Position numbers and translations under genes: made by a program
Notes under the pieces: model-generated
Seen by the model: only the letters and a program-made list of their open reading frames with translations
Told to the model about the DNA's origin: nothing
Database searches by the model: none
Shown: piece by piece, positions 1 through 8,856 of the stretch
Numbering within the stretch: the stretch's first letter is position 1
How the letters are laid out: each line of letters begins with the position of its first letter
Assembly (NCBI RefSeq): GCF_000745005.1
Contig: NZ_JQNB01000001.1
Location: 3,899,501 to 3,963,500, forward strand
Direction: 5' to 3'
Length of the DNA: 64,000 nt
Source of the DNA: Luteibacter sp. 9135
GTDB taxonomy: Bacteria > Pseudomonadota > Gammaproteobacteria > Xanthomonadales > Rhodanobacteraceae

Positions 1-186
1 TTCGATCTCGCGAACCACATGGGTGTCTTCATAGGCGAAGAACCAGCTGTCACCGTCGTACTCCACGTCACCGTTGTTGCTCATGGGACGGCCGGCGATC
101 TCGCCGGATGAGGTGAAGGTCTGCAACATCGCAAAGTCGATGTCGGCCATCTTCTTGGCAAGCTCGGGAAGCGTCATCGTCGTCAT
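1..186 (-). CDS. Pyridoxamine 5'-phosphate oxidase-fold protein (general stress protein type), 3' end outside window
   Basis: Only the first 62 codons are present; the gene runs off the left edge. The N-terminus MTTMTLPELAKKMADIDFAM is followed by a stretch reading TSSGEIAGRPMSNNGDVEYD and SWFFAYEDTHVVREIE. This is the layout of the small general-stress-protein branch of the flavin-binding split-barrel family (pyridoxamine oxidase-like), which has MLxTxxxxGxxxxRPM followed by a GxxWFFT-type strand. The start at 186 has a GGAG ribosome site about 8 bases upstream. Members usually bind FMN or FAD in the cytoplasm and are often stress induced; the physiological substrate is generally unknown. 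Family assignment is fairly firm; any specific function is not. Confidence 0.75.
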   Translation of the reverse strand, partial: MTTMTLPELAKKMADIDFAMLQTFTSSGEIAGRPMSNNGDVEYDGDSWFFAYEDTHVVREIE

Positions 187-254
187 GGTCGGTCTCCTGG
201 TGAGGCTGGCAGACTGCGTCACCCCACCGGAGGGGAACGTGAAGGATGTGCGGT

Positions 255-1133
255 TTACGGCTCGACCAACGCGGTCGATCCGTAGGCCCGGTTCATGGCC
301 TCCTGGAACGCGTTCATCTGCTCGTTCACTTCCTTGGAAAGCGATCCCTTCTGCATGATTTCGACGGATGCATGCGAGTACGCCATGCTCAGCTTGAAGT
401 TCTCCTTCTGCAGGGCTTCCTGCTCGGAGACGTCCTTGGCCTTCAGGTACTTCGCGTAGTTCTCGCGCAGCGGCAGGCTGAGCTGCTGCACTTCCGCGTT
501 GTCGATCGGCGGCAACGTGGCCGGCAGGATCGTCACCTTGCGCACCACCGGCGGGGCATCCTTCTGACGGTTCGCCTCAAAGTCCTTTTTGGCATCGGGG
601 TTCTTCCCGAGGAAGGCGACGATGAAATCCTTGGCGCGAAAAATCTTGTTGTGCACCGTGTTGTTCGAGCCGTTCTCATGTTCCACGACGCTGTCCGGCA
701 GTTCCTCGTCCACGCCGTAGGTCCAGTCCTTGTCGATGAACAGATCGCTGGACTGCCTCATCGTGCCTTCGAACGTCACGCCTTCCAGGACCACCTGGTC
801 CAGCTTGCCCGTGTAACCGGGCGAGGTCGAACCCACCTTCTCGAAGCTCTGGCGATAGATCACGTAATCGCTGAGCGTGGGATTGATGATGCCGCCACGT
901 CCGCGGTAGTACGAGATGAACTTGATGTCGCCCACGACATCGCCCTTCATCGTGTGCTCGCCGGCGTCCAGCGAGAGTTCCTTGTCCTCATGCGGCGCCA
1001 CCTCGTAGGTCTTGCCGTCGATGGTGAGCGACAACGGCTTGTCGGTCGGGTTGTCGATGGCGTAGTCGGCGCTGCGGCCGCTGCAGCCGGCAAGCAGGGC
1101 GATGAGGGCCAGGGGCAGGTAGCGTTTTTTCAT
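255..1133 (-). CDS. Secreted lipoprotein of unknown function, last gene of the M48 operon
   Basis: A 292-aa protein starting MKKRYLPLALIALLAGCSGR, a short signal peptide with a clear lipobox (LAGC), so it should be anchored in the outer or inner membrane. The first 40 mature residues resemble a small beta domain (AIDNPTDKPLSLTIDGKTYE); the remainder is mixed and ends with a helical segment. I do not recognise the family. A longer in-frame reading to 1259 exists, but the signal peptide fixes the start at 1133. This start overlaps the stop of the upstream M48 peptidase by four bases (ATGA), so translation is probably coupled. The partnership suggests a lipoprotein that is a substrate or accessory of the membrane protease; that is inference. 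Confidence 0.8.
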   Translation of the reverse strand: MKKRYLPLALIALLAGCSGRSADYAIDNPTDKPLSLTIDGKTYEVAPHEDKELSLDAGEHTMKGDVVGDIKFISYYRGRGGIINPTLSDYVIYRQSFEKVGSTSPGYTGKLDQVVLEGVTFEGTMRQSSDLFIDKDWTYGVDEELPDSVVEHENGSNNTVHNKIFRAKDFIVAFLGKNPDAKKDFEANRQKDAPPVVRKVTILPATLPPIDNAEVQQLSLPLRENYAKYLKAKDVSEQEALQKENFKLSMAYSHASVEIMQKGSLSKEVNEQMNAFQEAMNRAYGSTALVEP

Positions 1134-2509
1134 GAGGCGGACTCGCTCGTTACAGGGGAATGGGAAGAAGGCATCGCACGGTTCGCGTGTCGCAAGGCTT
1201 CGTGCAGTTCGTCGGTCAGCGCCAGGGTCAATGCCTGCCAGGGCAGGATGCCGTGGCACGTCTGGGGGGCGACCGAGGACGGCGATCGCCCGGCCGACGC
1301 CTGCCGCACGGCAGCGTCGAGGGACACGCCGAGTGCATCGAGTCGCTCGGGAAGCGCCGGGTGCGCATCGAACGGATGGGCCATGCGCTCATCGCCCAGG
1401 TCGGTCAGCGGCGTGTCCTGGATGCTGAGGCGAAGCTGCTCGACGATGTCCTCGCCCGCCTGGCCGGAGGGCTCGATCGCGGCCAGCAACGCATGCAAGC
1501 GCGTTTCCAGCAGGATCGCGCGCGTGAGGCCGACGGCAAAGGCCGGCGCGCCGACCAGCGCCGCACCGGCCTTGTCCGCCTCGTGCTCCCTCACCCGGCT
1601 CCAGTGACGCTCGACGGCGCGGAACCGATACAGCGCATACATGGCCACCATGCGTCCGGGCCTGAGGAACACCTTGCCGATCCAGTTATCGTGCTCGTAC
1701 TCGGCCAACGACATTATTCGTCGCTCGAATCCGTGGTAGATCGGTGCGAAGCGCTCGCTGTAGGCCAGGTCCTGGCCGCTGAAGTGCGCCATCTCGTGGG
1801 CGACGATGCCGCGCAGTTCGTCGGCAGCCAGCCAAGGCAGATGAGCCGCGCACAGATAGAGCGTGTGTCCGTGCAACTCGCCCGCGTGCGTGGCGCGGAT
1901 GGTTCCCGAGGTTACGAAGAAGCCATCCAGCAATCCGACGGCGATGTGATCCAGGCGAGAAGCGGCCAGCGTGGCGGCCACGTCGTCGGTCATGGCCCAG
2001 AGCGCGGGCGCATCCTCACGCGTGAGGCTGCGAGCGAGCAGGTGCATGGGCTGCGGCGCGAAGGGCAGCGCTTCCGCGCGGGCACTGGACACCGCGACCC
2101 AGATCATGAGGGCGGTGAACACGGAGAACATCGTAATGATGACGCCGAAGCGGATGTCGTGGCTGACGAATCCCCAGATCAGCATCGAACAGCTTCCCGC
2201 GGCGAATCCCGAGCCCACCGCCAGCAGCTGCCAGGTCAGCAACCGGGGAAGGCGAGCGTGCCACTGGGCGAACGCATGCACCAGGATGTCGCGGGACTGC
2301 ATGCCCTTCGTCGCCAGGCGGTGGGTCATGACGATACCCACCGTGCCCAGCACCGCACCGAGGAACGCCAGCGCCATGCACGCCAGCGAGGCCACGCCCG
2401 CCGGCGGGAAACGCAGCAGAAGCCCATATTGGGCAAGCCCGGCAAGGCACAACAGGAGGGGAACGCCCACCACGGCATGCCAGGGCGCGCGCAGCACCGG
2501 ATGCGACAT
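1130..2509 (-). CDS. M48-family membrane zinc metalloprotease
   Basis: A 459-aa integral membrane peptidase. Four hydrophobic segments lie at roughly residues 12-32, 42-62, 92-112 and 118-140. They are followed by the cytoplasmic or peripheral catalytic domain with the zinc motif HEMAH (238-242) and a downstream EAD motif supplying the third ligand (Glu310). This is the architecture of M48 peptidases such as HtpX, but the protein is longer and has four N-terminal membrane segments, so it is not a plain HtpX. It starts two bases after the stop of the PH-like gene and overlaps the lipoprotein gene by four bases, giving a tight three-gene operon. The likely role is membrane protein quality control or processing of a partner. 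No regulator is adjacent. Confidence 0.85.
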   Translation of the reverse strand: MSHPVLRAPWHAVVGVPLLLCLAGLAQYGLLLRFPPAGVASLACMALAFLGAVLGTVGIVMTHRLATKGMQSRDILVHAFAQWHARLPRLLTWQLLAVGSGFAAGSCSMLIWGFVSHDIRFGVIITMFSVFTALMIWVAVSSARAEALPFAPQPMHLLARSLTREDAPALWAMTDDVAATLAASRLDHIAVGLLDGFFVTSGTIRATHAGELHGHTLYLCAAHLPWLAADELRGIVAHEMAHFSGQDLAYSERFAPIYHGFERRIMSLAEYEHDNWIGKVFLRPGRMVAMYALYRFRAVERHWSRVREHEADKAGAALVGAPAFAVGLTRAILLETRLHALLAAIEPSGQAGEDIVEQLRLSIQDTPLTDLGDERMAHPFDAHPALPERLDALGVSLDAAVRQASAGRSPSSVAPQTCHGILPWQALTLALTDELHEALRHANRAMPSSHSPVTSESAS

Positions 2510-2511
2510 CG

Positions 2512-3363
2512 TCAGTGCGCCATGAGGCCCTGGTAAGCAGGGGTGCGTCGATCAATCAGCTCCGCCAGCACGGCCAGGAACAGGTCGGCACTGAACAGGC
2601 ACAGGTAATCGAAGGCGTGGACCAGCTTGCCCTGCTCGTCGAGGAGCCTGATCGTGCCGTCGGAACCGGCGCCCTCGATGCGATGGATACGCGCGAGGGG
2701 AATGCTGGTGCCTTGCACGTCGATACGGGTGGCGCCGATATCCACCGCGTGGGCATCGACTTTCAGCATCCCGCCGATCAGGCGTTTGGTCAGCCGGGTG
2801 CTCCGATCGATCGCGTGGAACCGCACGGCCTCGCCCGCATCGATGGCGGCCAGCGCCACCGGCAGACGCGCGACGACCTGGCCTTCGACGATCGCCGCGC
2901 GCAAGGCGAACGAATTGCGACGGTTGTCCAGCACGTCGACCCAGGGGTCCTGCGGCGAGCGCCGGAAAGCCAGGGCGTTGATGATACCGCCCGCATAGCC
3001 GCCCGTGCGGAACAGGTAAACGTCGGCCATGTCGACGAACGGCACGGACTCGACCAGCGCCGTGCCGCGTCGGTAGACGGCCACGCCGTGCTCGTGCAGG
3101 GCCAGTTCCGTCTTCAGCGCCGTCAGCTTCCAGCCCAGCACCATCAGCAACCCGACGACCACCATGCCGACGGACACGCCGATCAGCAACGGCAGCTTCG
3201 TCGGATCGACACGCGCGCCGCTCATCAGCGCCAAGGGAATGACCGCGCTGCAAAGCAGGAAGACGATGGCGGCAATCAGCGGAACGATGGCGGTCCGCGA
3301 TCGGCCATGATGGCTAACCAGCGGTCCGAGGGTCTGCGTGGCCTGTTCGTTTTGTGGCGTCAT
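2512..3363 (-). CDS. Two-helix membrane protein with a PH-like cytoplasmic domain (DUF6585-like)
   Basis: A 283-aa protein starting MTPQNEQATQTLGPLVSHHG. Two hydrophobic segments (about residues 25-45 and 60-80) are followed by an HEHGVAVYRRG stretch and a roughly 190-residue soluble region rich in beta strands. This matches my recollection of proteins annotated DUF6585, which look like bacterial PH domains; the match is from memory. The start at 3363 is chosen over the longer reading to 3405 because AGGAAAGGA sits at the right distance upstream. It is the first gene of the operon with the M48 peptidase and lipoprotein. Function is unknown; a scaffold or sensor for the protease is possible. 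Confidence 0.7.
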   Translation of the reverse strand: MTPQNEQATQTLGPLVSHHGRSRTAIVPLIAAIVFLLCSAVIPLALMSGARVDPTKLPLLIGVSVGMVVVGLLMVLGWKLTALKTELALHEHGVAVYRRGTALVESVPFVDMADVYLFRTGGYAGGIINALAFRRSPQDPWVDVLDNRRNSFALRAAIVEGQVVARLPVALAAIDAGEAVRFHAIDRSTRLTKRLIGGMLKVDAHAVDIGATRIDVQGTSIPLARIHRIEGAGSDGTIRLLDEQGKLVHAFDYLCLFSADLFLAVLAELIDRRTPAYQGLMAH

Positions 3364-3451
3364 CTGGCGTCCTTTCCTCGGTACGGCAATCGATCGAGGC
3401 GGCACGCTAGCACGGATCGCAAGTTCTTATGCCGGGCCTGTTGCCAAAAAC

Positions 3452-3473
3452 TCATGTAACGCGCGTTACATGA
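3452..3473 (-). terminator. Perfect 22-bp palindrome followed by a U-tract; likely terminator of the chemoreceptor gene
   Basis: TCATGTAACGC and its exact complement GCGTTACATGA abut with no spacer. On the minus strand the palindrome begins 4 bases after the chemoreceptor stop codon and is followed by GTTTTTGG, which fits a Rho-independent terminator. A stem with no loop bases must open at its tip, and a perfect dyad about 90 bp upstream of the M48 operon start could equally be a repressor operator. Confidence 0.5.
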
Positions 3474-3477
3474 CGCA

Positions 3478-5049
3478 TCACGCCGCCTCGTTTTCCAGCA
3501 CGAAATACGCGACCTCGCGGCGAAGGATGTCCGCACTCTCGCGCATGGCATGACTGGCGGACGTGGCGTGCTCGACCAGGACGGCATTATCGCGCGTGGT
3601 CTGTTCGATACCGCGTATGGCGCCGTCGATGCGTGCGATGCCCTCGCTCTGTCCACGCGTCACGTCCATGACGGAGGCGACCAGGCCACTGAGCAACGCC
3701 ACGCGCTCCGCGATGCCGTGTAGCACCTCGCCCGCGCGATCCACGGAGGCCACGCCCGCCTGCACGGCGTCGTCGCTCGCGGCGATCAGGCCACGGATAT
3801 CGCCGGCCGCCGATGCGCATCGCTGCGCCAGGGCACGCACCTCTGCGGCGACCACCCCGAAACCGCGCCCGTGCTCGCCGGCCCGCGCAGCCTCCACGGC
3901 GGCGTTGAGCGCCAGCATGTTGGTCTGGAACGCGATCTGGTCGACCAGGTCCAGCATCTCGCCCATGCGTTCGCCGGCGCGCTGGATGTCACGCATGTTG
4001 CCCACCGCGGCCAGCGCCACGCGATGGCCCTCGTCGGTCATGCTGCGCGCGTCCACCACGGCGCGGTTGGCCGCCGTGGCGTGCTCGATGCCCTGGGTCA
4101 CCGCTTGCGCCATGTCGGACATGGACGCCGTGGTCAGGTCCACATGGGCCGACTGCGCACGCGTCTGCGCGTTGAGTGCCTCATTGCCGTCGGCGATACC
4201 GGAGGCGGCCTGCGCGACATGGCCGGCGCGATCGCGTACCTGGGTCACCACGTTGCCGAGCTGGGCGTCCATGGCCGCGAGCGAGGTCAACAAGGCACCA
4301 ATCTCGTCGTCCCGGCCCACGTCGATGGGTGTGCCGAGGGTGCCGCCGGCGATCGATGCGGCGACCTCGGCGGCCTGGCCGAGTCGGCGACCCAGCGCGC
4401 GGATGATCGCGATATCCATCGCGCTGGCGATCAGCAGCGAGAGGCCCAGCAACATCGCCGAGAACACACCGCCGCGCGCTATATCCGCGTGCTGGGCGGC
4501 CGCCGCCGTCTTGCCATTGTCCAGGGCCAGCGCGAAGAGATTCGAGAAGTCGCTTTTCAGGGGGCCGACGGCCGACTGCACATCGTTGGACAACTGCAAC
4601 TGGGCCAGGTCGAATTGCTCGGCCTTCAGCAGCGCCACCACATCGTCGATCGCCTTGTCGGCCGCCTTGCGATGTTCCGCTGCGAGGGCCACCAGCTTCG
4701 CCTGGCTCTTGCCCAGCCCGCTGGCGGTCAGCGACGCCCACTGCCGGTCGATGTCGTGGCGGTTGCTGCCGATGGCGGTCATGGCATCGTCGACCGCCGA
4801 GGGCAGCCGCATCAGCGTGGCATGCACCACGGCGTCGAGCAGGTCGTTGTAGTCGTTCTGGATATGGCCGACGTCCGCCACGGGAGCCAGGGTATCGCCG
4901 ACGACGGACTGCAGACGCGCATCGGCCGTGCGCAACTGCACGCCACCGACGATCCAGAGGGCAAGCAGAAGGAGGATGGTGCCGGCCAGGCGCAGCAACA
5001 GACGCGCGCGCAGGGTGAGCGTAGGCAAGCGAAAAGCGGCGGAAGACAT
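3478..5049 (-). CDS. Methyl-accepting chemotaxis protein
   Basis: A 523-aa transducer. The first transmembrane helix is at about residues 17-37, with a mainly helical periplasmic domain (four-helix-bundle type) to about 195 and a second helix at about 195-215. A HAMP linker and the long signalling coiled coil follow. The conserved hairpin tip reads [20 protein letters not shown], which contacts CheW and CheA. It has no C-terminal CheR-docking pentapeptide. The start at 5049 (MSSAAFRLP) gives a normal N-terminal signal anchor; a longer reading to 5091 adds an implausible leader. The gene stands alone next to a hybrid kinase on the same strand. The ligand cannot be told from the sequence. Confidence 0.92.
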   Translation of the reverse strand: MSSAAFRLPTLTLRARLLLRLAGTILLLLALWIVGGVQLRTADARLQSVVGDTLAPVADVGHIQNDYNDLLDAVVHATLMRLPSAVDDAMTAIGSNRHDIDRQWASLTASGLGKSQAKLVALAAEHRKAADKAIDDVVALLKAEQFDLAQLQLSNDVQSAVGPLKSDFSNLFALALDNGKTAAAAQHADIARGGVFSAMLLGLSLLIASAMDIAIIRALGRRLGQAAEVAASIAGGTLGTPIDVGRDDEIGALLTSLAAMDAQLGNVVTQVRDRAGHVAQAASGIADGNEALNAQTRAQSAHVDLTTASMSDMAQAVTQGIEHATAANRAVVDARSMTDEGHRVALAAVGNMRDIQRAGERMGEMLDLVDQIAFQTNMLALNAAVEAARAGEHGRGFGVVAAEVRALAQRCASAAGDIRGLIAASDDAVQAGVASVDRAGEVLHGIAERVALLSGLVASVMDVTRGQSEGIARIDGAIRGIEQTTRDNAVLVEHATSASHAMRESADILRREVAYFVLENEAA

Positions 5050-5125
5050 GATGCGCTCGACGAATGGGGGGGGGTGCCTGCCTATCGGCACCGAACCCCT
5101 GCCCTTGAGCGATTTATCGCATATT

Positions 5126-5154
5126 AAACTTATATTTCAATGACATATAAGTTT
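5126..5154. repeat. AT-rich inverted repeat between kinase and chemoreceptor genes
   Basis: AAACTTATAT (5126-5135) and ATATAAGTTT (5145-5154) form a perfect 10-bp inverted repeat with a 9-base spacer, touching the kinase stop codon. The patch is strikingly AT-rich for this genome. It has no U-tract, so it may be an operator or part of the chemoreceptor promoter rather than a terminator. Confidence 0.5.
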
Positions 5155-7226
5155 CATGACAGGCCATCGGACGGCGCGTTTCCGCCTTCCGCCAGGATGC
5201 GTCCCACGGTCTGGCTGAAGACGTCGACGTTGAACGGCTTGGCGATCATCGTCATGCCGGCCTCGAGGAACTCCGAGCGCACGGCCGCGCCTTCGGCGTA
5301 GCCGGTCATGAACAGGATCGGCAACGCGGGCCGCGTCTGCCTCACGATCTCCGCCAGCTGGCGGCCGTTGAGCCCGGGCAGGCCGACGTCGGTGACCAGC
5401 AGGTCCACCGGCTGCAGCGAGGCGAGGATGCCGAGCGCGCCATCCGCCGTCTCGGCCGCGTCCACGTGGTAGCCCAGCTCCGTCAGCAGTTCCGAGGTGA
5501 GTACGCGGACCTGGGCATCGTCCTCGACCAGCACGATGCGCTGGCCGTGACCACCCACCACCACGCCATCGGCCTCGGCAAGGGGCGCGCCTTCGCCTTC
5601 GGCTGCCAGCGGCAGGTAGAGCTCGACCGTGGTGCCCTGCCCCGGCGTCGAGTCGATGCGGATGTGACCCTCGGACTGCTGGATGAAGCCGTAGATCATC
5701 GACATGCCCAGCCCGGTGCCCTGCCCCAGCGGCTTGGTGGTGTAGAACGGTTCGAACACGCGTGACAACACGTCGCCATCCATGCCGACGCCCGTATCGC
5801 CGACCGACAGGCGGACATACGGACCGCTCGATGCGGCCGCGCCGGACGGTTCCCCCGCCAGGTGCGCCAGCGCGGTGGCGATGCGAAGCTCGCCGCCGTC
5901 GGGCATGGCGTCCCGGGCGTTGATCGCGAGGTTGAGCAGCGCGCTTTCCAGCTGGTTGGTATCGACCAGTGCCGATGGCAGCCCCTCGTGGAGGTCGGTA
6001 CGCAGGCGAACACGCTCGCCCAGCGTCCGCGTCAGCAGGTCTTCCACCGAGCGGACCATGGCGTTGACCTCCACGGCCCGCGGGTCGAGCGACTGGCGCC
6101 GCGAGAACGCGAGCAACCGTTGGGTCAGCCCCGCGGCACGCTGGGCCGAGGTGGTGGCCACGCTCATGAACCGGTCGAGGTTGTCGAAGCGCCCCTCGTC
6201 GATACGCATGCGCATGAGGTCCATCGCGGCAAGGATACCGGTGAGCATGTTGTTGAAGTCGTGGGCGATGCCCCCGGTCAACTGCCCCACCGCCTCCATC
6301 TTCTGCGCCTGGCGCAGTGCCGCCTCGCTGCTTTCGCGGGCGGCCATCTGTTGTTCCAGTTCGGCGGTGCGTTCGGCCACGCGTGCCTCGAGCACGGCGG
6401 CCTGCTGCTGGGTCGCCTCCAGAGCTACCTTGCGCACGGTCACATCGGTGGCGAAGACGTGGAAACCGTCGACCGTGCCGTCCGCCGCGAAACGCGGCAG
6501 GTAACGAATTTCCGCGTCACGCCGCCGGCCGTCCCGGTGGGGCCAGCTCAACTCCATGCGCACGGGTCGTCCGGACAGGGCCACGCCCATCGCTTCAACG
6601 CGTTCGTGCCAGGCCTGCGGCCCCATCACCTCACCGACCTTGCGCCCGATGATGTGGGCGATGGGCATGCCGAACCAGTCTTCGTAGGCCAGGTTGGCGA
6701 AGCGATACACCAGCGCGGTGTCGATGAAGGCGATCAGCACCGGCAGCGCGTCGGCGATCAGTCGCAACTCGGCTTCGCTGGCGGCCAGGGCCGCCTGGCT
6801 CACTTCCAGGCGGAGCACCTGGTCGCGGATGACGAACTGCTTCTGTCGCGAGCGCTGGCCGGCGGTGACGGCACTGGCCAGCACGGACGCGCTGAGTGGC
6901 CGCTCCAGCTCGATGACGTTGAGCACCTCCTCCGGCAACGCGGTGCGCCCGCCCAGGCCGGGCGACCGGGGCGCGCGCAACAGCACGAACGGGATATCCG
7001 ACCAGGGTTCCTGCCGACGCAGTGCATCGGCCAGCAGGCCACCCGTCGCCCCGATGGCTTCCTCGGTCAGGACGACGACGCCCGTGGTGTCGTCCAGGCG
7101 GGCGGCCAGCGCCGCCATCGACCTGAATATCTCGGCGCGGTAACCCAGTTCCTGCACGATGGCGGCGAGGCTGTCCGCATCCCTGCCGTAGGGGGCCAGC
7201 AGCAGGACGTTCTTACTGTCCTGCAC
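5154..7226 (-). CDS. Hybrid sensor histidine kinase (pseudo-receiver, PAS, HisKA, HATPase, receiver)
   Basis: About 690 aa. Domains in order: an N-terminal receiver-like region (VLLLAPYGRDAD) without clear phosphoacceptor chemistry; a coiled linker; a PAS domain with PAC extension (VYRFANLAYEDWFG); a coiled coil; a HisKA/HATPase module with GGIAHDFNNMLTG carrying the phospho-histidine, an N-box and DTGVGM; and a C-terminal receiver with acid residues in LVEDD and the acceptor aspartate in LLVTDVGLPG. It has no membrane segments, so it is cytoplasmic. The HAHDFNN type places it with PAS-driven hybrid kinases. I chose the GTG at 7226, which overlaps the KaiC-like gene by 14 bases and has GGAAGAG upstream; an ATG at 7262 is the alternative. 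The overlap suggests coupled expression and a joint function with that ATPase. Confidence 0.9.
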   Translation of the reverse strand: MQDSKNVLLLAPYGRDADSLAAIVQELGYRAEIFRSMAALAARLDDTTGVVVLTEEAIGATGGLLADALRRQEPWSDIPFVLLRAPRSPGLGGRTALPEEVLNVIELERPLSASVLASAVTAGQRSRQKQFVIRDQVLRLEVSQAALAASEAELRLIADALPVLIAFIDTALVYRFANLAYEDWFGMPIAHIIGRKVGEVMGPQAWHERVEAMGVALSGRPVRMELSWPHRDGRRRDAEIRYLPRFAADGTVDGFHVFATDVTVRKVALEATQQQAAVLEARVAERTAELEQQMAARESSEAALRQAQKMEAVGQLTGGIAHDFNNMLTGILAAMDLMRMRIDEGRFDNLDRFMSVATTSAQRAAGLTQRLLAFSRRQSLDPRAVEVNAMVRSVEDLLTRTLGERVRLRTDLHEGLPSALVDTNQLESALLNLAINARDAMPDGGELRIATALAHLAGEPSGAAASSGPYVRLSVGDTGVGMDGDVLSRVFEPFYTTKPLGQGTGLGMSMIYGFIQQSEGHIRIDSTPGQGTTVELYLPLAAEGEGAPLAEADGVVVGGHGQRIVLVEDDAQVRVLTSELLTELGYHVDAAETADGALGILASLQPVDLLVTDVGLPGLNGRQLAEIVRQTRPALPILFMTGYAEGAAVRSEFLEAGMTMIAKPFNVDVFSQTVGRILAEGGNAPSDGLS

Positions 7227-8709
7227 CGGACTCTTCCAGCAACGGCCCGTTGTTGCCGACAAACTCCGGGGTGCCGGTCAGCACGCCCCTGAATTCATCC
7301 AGCGGTGCGCTGAGCCGCAGGCCCGAGCGATCGATGCGCAGCTCGCGAATGGTGTCTTCGTGCGCGCCGCTGCGATTCTTGATCACCGACAGCGCCTTGC
7401 GTATCCGGCCCTGCGCCTCGAAGAAACGGAACAGGATCACGGTGTCGGCCATGTAGCTGACGTTGAGGTTGCCGGTGGACATCGTGCCGACCAGGCCATG
7501 CTGCGGATTGACCAGGAAGGTGGTGACGCCGCTCTGGTTGAGGAACGACAGCAGCTCATGCATCTGTAACATCAGCTGTTTTTCCTGCGGCATGGACGAC
7601 AGGTAGCCGTTGAGGCTGTCGATCACCAGCATGCGGCAGTCGTCTTCTTCCACGGCCCGGCGCACCGTCCACGCAAACTCGCCGGGCGAGATCTCCGCCG
7701 GGTCCATCTGGCGCAGGTCCAGCAGGCCGCTGGCGATGTGTGGGCGCAGGTCGAAGCCGAGCGCGTCGGCGCGCGTCAGCAACGTACCCGTGCGCTCGTC
7801 GAATTCGAAGACGCAACAGTGCTCGCCACGCTGGCACGCGGCGGAGACGTATTGCAGCGCCACGTTGGTCTTGCCGCTGCCGGCGGGGCCGGTCAGCAGC
7901 GTGCTGGTGCCACGCAGCGGGCCGCCGCCGAGCAGTTCGTCCAGGCCGGCGACACCGCTGGGCACGGGCTCACCGACGAACGGCGCGTTGTGCTCGGACG
8001 CGACCAGGCGCGGATAGATCTCCATGCCGCCGGTGCAGATGGCCAGATCGTGGTAGCCGGCGATGAAATTGACTCCGCGCAGCTTCTGCACCTGCATGCG
8101 CCGACGCGCGGCGCCGAAGTCGAGGGTCAGCCGTTCCAGCGATATCACGCCGTGGCAGAGGCTGTGCAGGTGCGCATCCCGTTCACCGCCCTCCCCCGTA
8201 AGGTCGTCGACCAGGAACACCGTGATGTTGCGTGGCGCGAAGAACTGCTTGAGGGCCAGCACCTGCCGCCGGTAACGAAGCGGATCCTGGGCCAGAAGGC
8301 GCAGTTCGGAAAGCGAATCGAAGACGATGCGGGTGGGCTTGACGCGTTCCACCTCGGCCTGGATCAACCGCACCGTGCCATCGAGCTCCATCTCCCAGGG
8401 GTGCAAAATGGATTGCTGACGTCCGTCACCCAGCACCGCCTCGGCGGAGGCAAGCTCGAACAGGTAAAGGGAGTCCAGCGACCAGCCGTGCGACTCGGCC
8501 ACCTCGTGGAGTTCGTCCGCCGTTTCGGACAGCGTGACGTAAAGGCAGCTCTCGCCCTCGGCCGCGCCCTCGAGCAGGTACTTCAGCGACAGGGTGGTCT
8601 TGCCGGAGCCGGGCTGCCCTTCGAGCAGATAGAGGCGATTGGCGGGCAGGCCACCCTTGAGGATGGTGTCCAGGCCGGTCGTACCCGTGGAAATGCGTGT
8701 CAGCGCCAT
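7213..8709 (-). CDS. KaiC-like double RecA-domain ATPase
   Basis: 498 aa with two tandem KaiC domains. Walker A GQPGSGKTT lies at residues 31-39 and a second, GPAGSGKT, at 274-281; Walker B-type strands are RIVFDSLSEL and MLVIDSLNGY. The CII end (DTVILFRFFEAQGRIRKALS) aligns with the cyanobacterial segment holding the two autophosphorylation sites; by eye the serine is kept (VSYMADT against ISTITDT) but the adjacent threonine is tyrosine. There is no kaiA or kaiB nearby, so this is a non-clock KaiC homologue of the kind paired with histidine kinases. It overlaps the hybrid kinase gene downstream. The start at 8709 (MALTRISTGTTGLD) is the first ATG; TTG at 8715 is discarded. Confidence 0.88.
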   Translation of the reverse strand: MALTRISTGTTGLDTILKGGLPANRLYLLEGQPGSGKTTLSLKYLLEGAAEGESCLYVTLSETADELHEVAESHGWSLDSLYLFELASAEAVLGDGRQQSILHPWEMELDGTVRLIQAEVERVKPTRIVFDSLSELRLLAQDPLRYRRQVLALKQFFAPRNITVFLVDDLTGEGGERDAHLHSLCHGVISLERLTLDFGAARRRMQVQKLRGVNFIAGYHDLAICTGGMEIYPRLVASEHNAPFVGEPVPSGVAGLDELLGGGPLRGTSTLLTGPAGSGKTNVALQYVSAACQRGEHCCVFEFDERTGTLLTRADALGFDLRPHIASGLLDLRQMDPAEISPGEFAWTVRRAVEEDDCRMLVIDSLNGYLSSMPQEKQLMLQMHELLSFLNQSGVTTFLVNPQHGLVGTMSTGNLNVSYMADTVILFRFFEAQGRIRKALSVIKNRSGAHEDTIRELRIDRSGLRLSAPLDEFRGVLTGTPEFVGNNGPLLEESGAGQ

Positions 8710-8856
8710 GCACAAGAGCCGTATGAGAGTAAGGGCCCGAAAGCGCCCTCAATCCGGCACTCGAAGGTTGCGGCAACCGCGTGCCAGGCACCGGGCGGGT
8801 CGCCGGGGGCAGGACCGGCACCTGGCGCAGCGCACACGGTAACCGAATTCCACCCC

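Noticed and set aside
7213..8709. True circadian clock kaiC
   Set aside because: No kaiA or kaiB, and the phosphorylation pair is altered; a non-clock homologue is more likely.
8709..8715. TTG start two codons upstream for the KaiC-like gene
   Set aside because: An ATG at 8709 starts the family N-terminus and is preferred.
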